A program made the translations under genes and the position numbers. From JAWWPY01 sp964412845 (lineage in GTDB: Bacteria; Actinomycetota; Actinomycetes; Streptosporangiales; Streptosporangiaceae): a stretch of DNA of 14,330 nucleotides. Below, piece after piece: positions 1-6,175 of the stretch (position 1 is the first letter of the stretch; every line of letters begins with the position of its first letter). The stretch covers positions 1 through 14,330 of the forward strand of contig CAYPQM010000167.1 of the NCBI GenBank assembly GCA_964412845.1, in the 5' to 3' direction. Under the pieces are notes generated by a model. The model was given only the letters and a program-made list of their open reading frames with translations, had not been told where the DNA came from and did no database searches.

Positions 1-1
1 C

Positions 2-24
2 CCGCCGAAGGGCCGGCCCGGCGG
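2..24 (-). terminator. hairpin downstream of the VOC gene
   Basis: CCGCCG at 2-7 pairs with CGGCGG at 19-24 around an 11-base GC-rich loop. It begins 9 bases past the stop codon of the minus-strand VOC gene (stop at 34-36). It lacks a T-run, as is usual for actinobacterial terminators. The window edge prevents seeing what lies beyond, so the assignment is tentative. Confidence 0.4.
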
Positions 25-33
25 CACGACGGC

Positions 34-417
34 TCAGGGCTGGACGAACGGCGGCTTGAACACCGCGAAGTGGTTACCGGCCGGGTCGAGCAGGTGCGCG
101 AAAGTCACCCCGACCGGATTGACCTCCGGCGCGCGCTGGACCTGGCCACCCGCCTCTTCGGCCCGCCGGCACGTAGCATCGACGTCCTCGACCAGCACGG
201 TGAAGACCGCATAGCTGGGCATCTTTCCCTTTGTCGCGAAGAGCCCGCCGTGCAGTCCCGCCGCGTCGCCCGTGGTGAAGATCTGGTACGCCGGGTCCGT
301 GCTCTTCGTGTCGTCATGCGAGACCGTCCAGCCGAACACGTCATCGTAGAACCGCTCCGCGGCCGCCGGGTCGTCGGTGCCGATCTCGAACCAGCCGATG
401 CCGTTGAATCCAGGCAT
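34..417 (-). CDS. VOC-family (glyoxalase/bleomycin-resistance fold) protein
   Basis: Small 127-residue cytosolic protein with one vicinal-oxygen-chelate domain filling its length. The N-terminal strand WFEIGTDDP (9-17) is followed by the helix AAAERFYDDVFGWTVS (18-33). A second half begins near residue 69 (YAVFTVLVEDVD), and the family's closing strand DPAGNHFAVFKPP lies at 111-123. These are hallmarks of the VOC superfamily, which includes dioxygenases, glyoxalases and antibiotic-binding proteins. Nothing here fixes the substrate. The start is set at the ATG at 415-417, 7 bases after GAGGGA. The frame stays open upstream to 483, but that part reads as arginine-rich non-coding sequence. It is divergent from the lipoprotein gene and no partner gene is visible. 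The fold is confident; the function is unknown. Confidence 0.88.
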   Translation of the reverse strand: MPGFNGIGWFEIGTDDPAAAERFYDDVFGWTVSHDDTKSTDPAYQIFTTGDAAGLHGGLFATKGKMPSYAVFTVLVEDVDATCRRAEEAGGQVQRAPEVNPVGVTFAHLLDPAGNHFAVFKPPFVQP

Positions 418-633
418 GTCATCCCTCTCGTGTCGCGCCAGGCGTGTCCCGGCTCGTCCCACTCTCCAGGGCGGCGGCGACAACCCCCTGTCGGTGTTTC
501 CGCGAGCTCGATCGACCAGCCGGACATGCCGCTGGGGGCGTGGATGCGTCCCGGGCCTGATTCAGGGCTGGTCAGCGGAACCTGCCCGTCAGCCGCCGCG
601 TCCAAGTCTGAGCAGGGACGAGGAGGCGGGCAG
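418..633. promoter_or_regulatory. divergent intergenic region, VOC gene / lipoprotein gene
   Basis: This 216-bp gap lies between two divergent starts and should carry a promoter for each gene. I see no convincing -35/-10 pair on either strand. A short inverted repeat, CGACA (478-482) and TGTCG (489-493) with a 6-base C-rich spacer, is the only symmetric element noted. The plus-strand Shine-Dalgarno AGGAGG at 621-626 sits 7 bases before the ATG at 634 and fixes the lipoprotein start. Confidence 0.4.
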
Positions 634-1149
634 ATGGTGAAGTCACGAGCAGCCGGGCTGGCCTTGGTGATGTGCCTGGGCGCCGGCTTGGCCGCGTGCG
701 GCACAGCCAGCGCGCAGCCGGCCGCCGCGGTGGGAAGTCCGCGGCATGGCGCAGTCAGCGGGCAGCCCGGTGCCGGCTGCCCCCAGGGACGCCTGCTGCC
801 CGCCGGCCAAGCGGAGGCGATCGACTACGTCGACTTCCTGCGGTACAACGGCCGGTCATATGACGCGGGCCGCCAGCGCGTACCGGCTAGTCAACTGGGC
901 GAGACGGTTACTCATGTCCGCTGTTCCCTGGTCGCCAAGGAAGATCAGCGGCGCGGCCCGCCGCCGATCATCAACGGGACGGCATCGTTCCTCCCGGTGG
1001 GAACACCGGTGTACCAGGTTCACGGTTACCCGCCGGCCTGTCGCCTGGCTGCCTACCTGCACGGCAGCCTGCACCTCTACCTCGCCCGGGCCCAGCCGAA
1101 CGCCCACCCGACTGGGCCTGCCACAGCCGAGGTCCGGCCGTGCGCATAA
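634..1149 (+). CDS. secreted lipoprotein of unknown function
   Basis: 171 residues beginning with a lipoprotein signal: MVKSR, a hydrophobic stretch (6-19) and the lipobox LAAC with Cys22 as the predicted lipidated residue. The mature protein would sit on the outer face of the membrane. A low-complexity Ala/Gly/Pro linker (23-48) precedes a compact domain from about Cys49 to 150. That domain holds YVDFLRYNGRSY (65-76) and FLPVGTPVYQVHGYPPACRLAA (119-140, given here as key landmarks only: GTPVY and GY). Cysteines at 49, 97, 136 and 170 could form disulfides. The GTPVY-x-V-x-GY pattern recalls small actinobacterial lipoproteins of unknown role, from memory only. The start is the ATG 7 bases after AGGAGG. 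It converges on mutT1. No function can be assigned. Confidence 0.85.
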   Translation: MVKSRAAGLALVMCLGAGLAACGTASAQPAAAVGSPRHGAVSGQPGAGCPQGRLLPAGQAEAIDYVDFLRYNGRSYDAGRQRVPASQLGETVTHVRCSLVAKEDQRRGPPPIINGTASFLPVGTPVYQVHGYPPACRLAAYLHGSLHLYLARAQPNAHPTGPATAEVRPCA

Positions 1150-1285
1150 CGGCCGCCAGGCTGCCGGTGCGGGTAACAGCCCTCCATGCGGTGGCGGCCC
1201 GATTCGCACTTCGCCGGCCAGCGTGGTCAAGGTCATCATCCTGGGCGCCTGGCCGGTCAGTGAGGTTCCGCGTTCCCATCCTCGG

Positions 1286-1324
1286 CCAGCTGAGCCGGCA
1301 CGGGCAGCTGGCCGGCTTAGCTGG
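1286..1324. terminator. long hairpin between convergent genes
   Basis: A 14-bp stem joins 1286-1299 (CCAGCTGAGCCGGC) to 1311-1324 (GCCGGCTTAGCTGG) around an 11-base loop. The only non-Watson-Crick position is a G-T at 1292/1318, which is a wobble pair in the plus-strand RNA and a C-A mismatch in the minus-strand RNA. This favours action on the lipoprotein transcript, whose stop is 137 bases upstream. There is no U-tract. Confidence 0.5.
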
Positions 1325-1330
1325 ACACGG

Positions 1331-1351
1331 CTCGGGCCGGGCTGACCCGAG
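1331..1351. terminator. second hairpin between convergent genes
   Basis: CTCGGG (1331-1336) pairs with CCCGAG (1346-1351) around a 9-base loop, only 6 bases after the longer hairpin. Tandem stem-loops without U-runs are common at actinobacterial gene ends. At this GC content a 6-bp stem alone can arise by chance. Confidence 0.3.
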
Positions 1352-1468
1352 AGGCGTTCGATGCCGCCCGTGCCGGGCCAGCGCACCAGGCACCACACCA
1401 GATCATCGCGGCAGTCACCGGCCATTGGACTTCCGTGCCGCCGAAGCCGGCTCCGTAGCCATCGTGTC

Positions 1469-1487
1469 GTCCCGCTCCGCGCGGGAC
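1469..1487 (-). terminator. hairpin just past the mutT1 stop
   Basis: GTCCCGC (1469-1475) and GCGGGAC (1481-1487) form a perfect 7-bp stem with a 5-base loop. On the minus strand it starts 3 bases after the mutT1 stop codon (1491-1493). Position and stem strength suit a terminator for the ppk-mutT1 transcript, although no T-run follows. Confidence 0.5.
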
Positions 1488-1490
1488 AGG

Positions 1491-2435
1491 TCAGTTGGCC
1501 GAAGGACTGTGCCGCTCCGCAGAGACGACCGTGCCCGCGCCGATGTGCAGGGCCCAGAAACTGCCCTTGGCCAGCTGCGGGCCGTCCGGCACCTTGGCCG
1601 CCAGCCGGGCACACGCCCAGTCCAGCAGCCGCGGCAGGTATTCCCGGTGCGTGCAGATGACGGCCGGCACCCCCGCGTCGGCAATCTCCTCGATCCGGTG
1701 CCGGGCCGGGGGCATCCAGTCCACCGGGCCGGCGGCCGCCGGGCTGACCGTGAAGGCAGGCTCTATCTCGACGGCCACCCCCGCCAGCGCCGCGTAGGGC
1801 CGGACGGTCGCCACGCAGCGTTCCGCCGCCGAACTGATCACCGAGCCCCTCACGTAGCAGCCCAGCAGCCGCGCCAGTACGTCGGAGTCCCGGAGTCCCT
1901 CGCCGTCCAGCGGCCGGAGCAGGTCATCATCGTGCCCGGCCGCGCGCCAGTCACCCTTGCTCCCAGCCGCAGCGTGCCGCACCAGGATGCAGGGCACCGT
2001 GTCCGCCGGGCCGGACGCGAAATCGTCGAGCACGTCGGCGTCATGGGCGTAGGACAGCCTGGCGCGGGCGGCCGGGACCGGCAGCCAGTCCAGGAGATCC
2101 ACTTCGTCGTTGGGCACGAACTCCGCCTGCGAGCCCCCGGCGGCAGGCCGCGCCGCCCAGTAGTCCACCACCTTGGGCCGGCCATCACTCTGGTAGCTCG
2201 TCGAGCGGAGCCGACGGCCGAGGAGCACGACGACGCCGGTCTCCTCGGCGACCTCCCGGACGGCGGTTTCCAGCACGTGCTCACCTGGCTGGCGCTTCCC
2301 CTTCGGCAGGCTCCAGTCGTCGTAGCGGGGCCGGTGCACCAGGGCCACCTCGCGGTCACCGCCGCCCAGCCGCCACAGCACGCAGCCAGCGGCGTGGATC
2401 CCGCCGCCAGAGGCGGTGTCACCCATCGGCGGCAT
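1491..2435 (-). CDS. mutT1: MutT1-type 8-oxo-(d)GTP hydrolase, Nudix plus histidine-phosphatase domains
   Basis: Cytosolic sanitising enzyme. Mycobacterial MutT1 hydrolyses 8-oxo-dGTP and 8-oxo-GTP so that oxidised guanine is not incorporated, and it also acts on diadenosine polyphosphates. The 314-residue product has two domains. The Nudix domain (about 12-140) has a complete Nudix box from G46 to V68: G, five residues, E52, seven residues, R60-E61, then E64-E65-x-G67. The histidine-phosphatase domain (about 148-312) has LVRHA with R153-H154, SSAAER at 201-206 and a second histidine in CTHRE (H263). The two-domain build and the position after ppk match Rv2985 next to Rv2984. Start: an ATG at 2433-2435 overlaps the end of ppk by 17 bases; an ATG at 2424-2426 would overlap by 8. 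Neither has a strong ribosome site, so translational coupling to ppk is likely. Confidence 0.93.
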   Translation of the reverse strand: MPPMGDTASGGGIHAAGCVLWRLGGGDREVALVHRPRYDDWSLPKGKRQPGEHVLETAVREVAEETGVVVLLGRRLRSTSYQSDGRPKVVDYWAARPAAGGSQAEFVPNDEVDLLDWLPVPAARARLSYAHDADVLDDFASGPADTVPCILVRHAAAGSKGDWRAAGHDDDLLRPLDGEGLRDSDVLARLLGCYVRGSVISSAAERCVATVRPYAALAGVAVEIEPAFTVSPAAAGPVDWMPPARHRIEEIADAGVPAVICTHREYLPRLLDWACARLAAKVPDGPQLAKGSFWALHIGAGTVVSAERHSPSAN

Positions 2436-4692
2436 CAGCTACCGGGGCGGGCCGTCCGCGCCGGGTCTGCAGCAGGTACTGCTGGAGATCGCGCCGGGGC
2501 TTCCCATCCGGATCGAGGTGATGCCTTTCCCAGCTTCCGTCGCCGGACAGCCACCACGACGACGTGGCCTCGTCCATGGCCATGTCGATCAGCGCACGCA
2601 GCTCGGCCTGCTGGTCGGGGTCGGTGACGCTGACCAGCAATTCCACCCGCCGGTCCAGGTTGCGGTGCATCAGGTCGGCACTGCCGATCCAGACCTCCTG
2701 GTCCCCATCACCGAACGCGTAGATCCGCGAGTGCTCCAGGAACCGGCCCAGGATGCTGCGGACCCTGATGTTCTCCGACAGCCCGGGCACCCCCGGGCGG
2801 ATCGCGCAGATCCCGCGGACCCACAGGTCAACGGGCACGCCCGCCCGCGACGCCCGGTACAGCGCATCGATCACCGCCTCGTCGACGATGGCGTTGCACT
2901 TGAGCTGGATCCGGGCTGGCTTGCCCTCGCGGCACCTGGCCATCTGCGCCTCGATCCGCTCCAGCAAGCCGAACCGCAGCGCGTTCGGGGCGACCAGGAA
3001 ACGCCGGTAGGAGCTCTTGCGGCTGTAGCCGGTCAGGTGGTTGAACAGGTCCGTGGCGTCCCCGCCCACCGTCGAGTCCGCTGTGAGCAGGCCGAAGTCC
3101 TCATACAGCCGCGCTGTGGAGGGGTTGTAGTTCCCGGTCCCGATATGGCAGTACCGCCGCAGCGTCCCGTCCGGCTCCTCCCTGACCACCAGCGCCATCT
3201 TGCAATGTGTCTTGAGGTCGACGAAGCCGTACACCACGTGGCAGCCTGATTCCTCCAGCTTGCGCGCCCAGATGATGTTGGCGCGCTCGTCGAACCGGGC
3301 CTTGAGTTCCACCACCACCACGACCTGCTTGCCTGCCTCGGCCGCATCGATCAGTGCCTCCACGATCGATGACGTGTCGCTGGTCCGGTACAGGGTCTGC
3401 TTGATCGCGAGCACCCGGGGATCGGCGGCGGCCTCCACCGTCAGCCGCTCGACGGTGCTGGCAAATGAGTCGTAAGGGTGGTGGACCAGCACATCCCGCC
3501 TGCGCAGCGTGCTGAAAATGTCGGTGTCCTGCGGCACCGCCGAGTCCGCGGGGACGAACGCGGGGTACTTCAGTTTCCGCAGGTCCAGGTCGGCGATCGC
3601 GTTCAGCCCGGACAGGTCGAGCGGCCCGGGCAGGTGGTAGACCGCCCGCCGGTCGATGCCCAGCTCGGTGACGAGCCGCTCCAGCACCTCGGCCGAGATC
3701 GACTCCTCGACCTCAAGCCGGACCGCAGGCTCGAAGCGCCGCCGGAGCAGCTCGCGTTCCAGCGACTGCATCAGGTTCTCGGTGATGTCCTCGTCCACTT
3801 CCAGGTCCCGCGTCCTGGTGACCCGGAACACGTGCTCCTCCAGTACCTCCAGGCCGACGAACAGCTCACCCAGGTGAGCCGCGATGACATCTTCCAGGGG
3901 CACGAACCGGTACTTCCCGACGGTGAGGAACCGGGGCAGCAGCGGCGGCACCTTCACCCGGGCGAACATGGTCACGCCGGTATCCGGATCGGCCACCATG
4001 AGCGCCAGGCTCAGCGACAGGCCCGAAATGTAGGGGAACGGGTGGGCTGGATCCACCACCAGCGGCGTGAGCACCGGGTAGACACGCTCCCGGAACAGCT
4101 GCCGCATGGCTTCCTGCTCGTCCGGGGACAGTTCCTTCCAGCGCAGGATCTCGATGCCTTCCGCGGCGAGGGCAGGCACCACGCTGCTGTTGAAGTGCTC
4201 GGCGTGCCGCAGGCTGAGTTCCCGGGCGGTATCGAGGGTGCGCTCGAGAATCTGCTCGGTCGGCACCCCGGTAACGGCCTCCACCGGCAGGCCCGTCGCC
4301 ATCCGCCGCATCCGGCCCGCCACCCGCACCATGAAGAACTCGTCCAGGTTGCTCGCGAAGATGGCCAGGAAACGCACCCGCTCCAGCAGCGGAAGCGTGT
4401 CGTCCTCGGCGAGTTCCAGCACCCGCTGGTTGAACCGGAGCCAGCTTTCCTCACGATCGAAATAGCGTCCCGGCGGCAGCTCATCGCCCTCCGGATCGGG
4501 CGCCGGCTCAGCCGCCGCATCGGCCACGGGCCCCACGCTGGTGAGTTCCCGGTCAGCCTGACGTTCGCGTCCGGCGTCGCGGGCCTTCTTACCGCCCTTG
4601 ACGGCCGGGGCCGGCCCTGTCCCATCCTCATTCCGCTGGATGCCCGCCTGGCCTACGCTCATGTCCCCCATTGTCCCCAGCCGTGAACTCAC
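2419..4692 (-). CDS. ppk: polyphosphate kinase PPK1
   Basis: Reversibly polymerises the gamma-phosphate of ATP into inorganic polyphosphate, used as a phosphate and energy store and in stress signalling. The 757 residues cover the full PPK1 plan. The N-domain starts at about 75 (RYFDREESWLRFNQRVL), then come the head domain and two phospholipase-D-like C-domains. The autophosphorylated histidine is H496 in LKTHCKMAL, and the second essential histidine is H516 in CHIGTGNYN. H654 in FLEHSRIY matches the third conserved histidine. R436 (LYRTS) and R466 (KARFDE) match the metal-site arginines. The first ~70 residues are charged and low-complexity, as in other actinobacterial PPK1s. The start is taken as the GTG at 4690-4692, 6 bases after GGAG; ATGs at 4671 and 4662 are alternatives with less well spaced sites. 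It is upstream of, and overlaps, mutT1. Confidence 0.97.
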   Translation of the reverse strand: MSSRLGTMGDMSVGQAGIQRNEDGTGPAPAVKGGKKARDAGRERQADRELTSVGPVADAAAEPAPDPEGDELPPGRYFDREESWLRFNQRVLELAEDDTLPLLERVRFLAIFASNLDEFFMVRVAGRMRRMATGLPVEAVTGVPTEQILERTLDTARELSLRHAEHFNSSVVPALAAEGIEILRWKELSPDEQEAMRQLFRERVYPVLTPLVVDPAHPFPYISGLSLSLALMVADPDTGVTMFARVKVPPLLPRFLTVGKYRFVPLEDVIAAHLGELFVGLEVLEEHVFRVTRTRDLEVDEDITENLMQSLERELLRRRFEPAVRLEVEESISAEVLERLVTELGIDRRAVYHLPGPLDLSGLNAIADLDLRKLKYPAFVPADSAVPQDTDIFSTLRRRDVLVHHPYDSFASTVERLTVEAAADPRVLAIKQTLYRTSDTSSIVEALIDAAEAGKQVVVVVELKARFDERANIIWARKLEESGCHVVYGFVDLKTHCKMALVVREEPDGTLRRYCHIGTGNYNPSTARLYEDFGLLTADSTVGGDATDLFNHLTGYSRKSSYRRFLVAPNALRFGLLERIEAQMARCREGKPARIQLKCNAIVDEAVIDALYRASRAGVPVDLWVRGICAIRPGVPGLSENIRVRSILGRFLEHSRIYAFGDGDQEVWIGSADLMHRNLDRRVELLVSVTDPDQQAELRALIDMAMDEATSSWWLSGDGSWERHHLDPDGKPRRDLQQYLLQTRRGRPAPVADAADG

Positions 4693-4761
4693 TCAAGACT
4701 CCGGGGGCTTCGCCGGAGGATCCGGCAAATTGAACATTTGGGAAACTGGCTCCGGCCGCGG
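4693..4761 (-). promoter_or_regulatory. ppk upstream region with leader hairpin
   Basis: This 69-bp gap lies between the fprA stop and the ppk start. It contains the most AT-rich patch nearby (4727-4746, around AAATTGAACATTTGG on the plus strand), a plausible site for a ppk promoter, but no clear -35/-10 pair. A perfect 6-bp inverted repeat, GCCGGA (4712-4717) and TCCGGC (4721-4726), would form a small stem in the ppk leader or act as a weak fprA terminator. GGAG at 4699-4702 (minus sense) is the ppk ribosome site. Confidence 0.35.
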
Positions 4762-6156
4762 TCAGGAAGCGGGCGGCCGGCAGACACTCTCCAGCGCCTC
4801 CCGGCTGGCCAGCTTGACCCTGGCCCCACGGCCAAGCTGGCCGGCCAGCTCAGCCTCGGCCCGCTCCACCCGCAGCCAGTCCGCGTAACTCACCGGCGCT
4901 ACCCCGCGGGCCGCGAGCAGATCCGCGAGCCCCGGCCGCCCGGTGTCCCGGGGCTCCCCCGGGCCGCCGGCCGCCAGATCAGCCAGCAGCGACCGCACGG
5001 AACCTGCGGCGTCGGACTTGTTCGTACCGATGACGCCGGTGGGTCCGCGCTTGAGCCAGCCCGCCACGTACTCCCCCGGCAGCGGTGCGCCGTCGGGGCC
5101 GATGACGCGGCCCTCAGAGTTGGGCACGGTGGCGGTGCCCGGGTCAAACGGGACTCCCGGCAGCGGCACGCTCTGATAGCCGACGCTGCGCAGCACCATC
5201 TGGACGGGCACAGTCTCCAGCTCACCGGTCCCGGTGAGCACGCCCGTCTCATCCAGCCTGGTGCGCTCGACAGTCAGCCCCGACACGCGTTCGGTACCTT
5301 CGATCGCGGACGGCCGCAGCCAGAACCGGACGGTCAGCCGGCGCACGTCCCCGGCCAGGGGCCAGTCCGCCCATCCCCTGATCACCGTCAGGTTGCCGCG
5401 GACCCGCCGGTCAGCCTCGGCGGCCAGCCCGCTCAGCCCGGCCGGGTCGGCCTCCACGGAGTCGATCTCGGCCGGGTCCACGATGATGTCGACCCCGCTC
5501 AGCTCGCCCAGCTCACGCAGTTCCTTGGTGGTGAACTTGGCCTGGGCCGGGCCGCGGCGGCCGATCACGTGCACATCGCGGACCTTGCTGGCCATCAGGG
5601 TCTCAAGCACCGGCTGCGGCACGTCGGTGGGGCGCAGCTCGGCTGGGTCCCGGGCCAGGATGCGGGCCACGTCCACCGCCACGTTGCCGACCCCGATGAC
5701 GGCCACCGATTCGGCGTCCAGGGCGAACGTATCCATGTCCATGTCCGGGTGGCCGCAGTACCAGTTCACGAAGTCGGTGGCCGCGTAGCTGCCCGGCAGG
5801 TCCTCACCTGGGATGCCCATCCGCCGGTCCCGCATCGCGCCGGTGGCGTAGACGACCGCGTCATAGCTGGCCAGCAGATCCTCGCGGGTCACGTCCTCAC
5901 CGAGGTGGACGCCGCCGAGAAACCGCACGTCCGGGTGCTCCAGGACGGTGCGCAGGTATTCGGCGATGGACTTGATCGACGGGTGGTCCGGTGCGACGCC
6001 GTAGCGGACCAGGCCGTACGGGGTCACCAGCCGGTCGATCACGTCGACCCGGACGCTGACCGGCGGGTCGGCCGCCGCCGACTGCTTGATCAGGGCTTCC
6101 GCGGTGTATAGCCCGGCCGGGCCGGAACCGATGACCGCGACCTGCAGTGTGGTCAT
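4762..6156 (-). CDS. fprA: FprA-type ferredoxin-NADP+ reductase (adrenodoxin reductase family)
   Basis: FAD enzyme that passes electrons from NADPH to ferredoxin in the cytosol. The 464-residue product is close to the ~456 residues of mycobacterial FprA. The FAD-binding loop GSGPAGLYTAEAL lies at 10-22. The NADPH-binding segment is VIGVGNVAVDVARIL (153-167) with RRGP at 200-203. The adrenodoxin-reductase signature GWLKRGPTGVIGTNK lies at 366-380, where the flavin is held. The start is the ATG at 6154-6156, placing the FAD motif at the usual distance; an AGGA lies 9-10 bases upstream, and the open frame further upstream overlaps dxs in a nonsense frame. The gap to dxs is 19 bases, so the two genes are probably co-transcribed. 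The electron acceptor is not encoded here; candidates are ferredoxins serving IspG/IspH or cytochromes P450. Confidence 0.94.
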   Translation of the reverse strand: MTTLQVAVIGSGPAGLYTAEALIKQSAAADPPVSVRVDVIDRLVTPYGLVRYGVAPDHPSIKSIAEYLRTVLEHPDVRFLGGVHLGEDVTREDLLASYDAVVYATGAMRDRRMGIPGEDLPGSYAATDFVNWYCGHPDMDMDTFALDAESVAVIGVGNVAVDVARILARDPAELRPTDVPQPVLETLMASKVRDVHVIGRRGPAQAKFTTKELRELGELSGVDIIVDPAEIDSVEADPAGLSGLAAEADRRVRGNLTVIRGWADWPLAGDVRRLTVRFWLRPSAIEGTERVSGLTVERTRLDETGVLTGTGELETVPVQMVLRSVGYQSVPLPGVPFDPGTATVPNSEGRVIGPDGAPLPGEYVAGWLKRGPTGVIGTNKSDAAGSVRSLLADLAAGGPGEPRDTGRPGLADLLAARGVAPVSYADWLRVERAEAELAGQLGRGARVKLASREALESVCRPPAS

Positions 6157-6175
6157 ATCTGGCAATCCTGTGCTC

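Larger units (their letters stand above)
1150..1490. other. convergent intergenic region with hairpins
   Basis: A 341-bp gap between the ends of the lipoprotein gene (plus) and mutT1 (minus). Open frames cross it on both strands, but they are continuations of antisense frames and show no family signature or ribosome site. It holds three inverted repeats, listed separately, that could act as terminators for the two converging transcripts. No small gene could be supported. Confidence 0.6.

Noticed and set aside
1140..2627. A 495-codon open frame on the plus strand opposite mutT1
   Set aside because: It lies antisense to a clear Nudix/phosphatase gene and is full of Arg, Pro, His and Gly with no domain. 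Long antisense frames are expected at this GC content.
3478..4686. Long plus-strand open frame opposite ppk
   Set aside because: Low-complexity, His/Gln/Arg-rich translation antisense to PPK1, whose catalytic motifs are intact on the other strand.
4729..4737. A possible single PHO-box repeat (GTTCA, minus sense) upstream of ppk
   Set aside because: Only one GTTCA is present; the actinobacterial PhoP site needs direct repeats of an 11-base unit, and the flanking bases do not fit.
4738..6111. Long plus-strand open frame opposite fprA
   Set aside because: Antisense to a gene with complete FAD and NADPH motifs; the translation has no recognisable fold.
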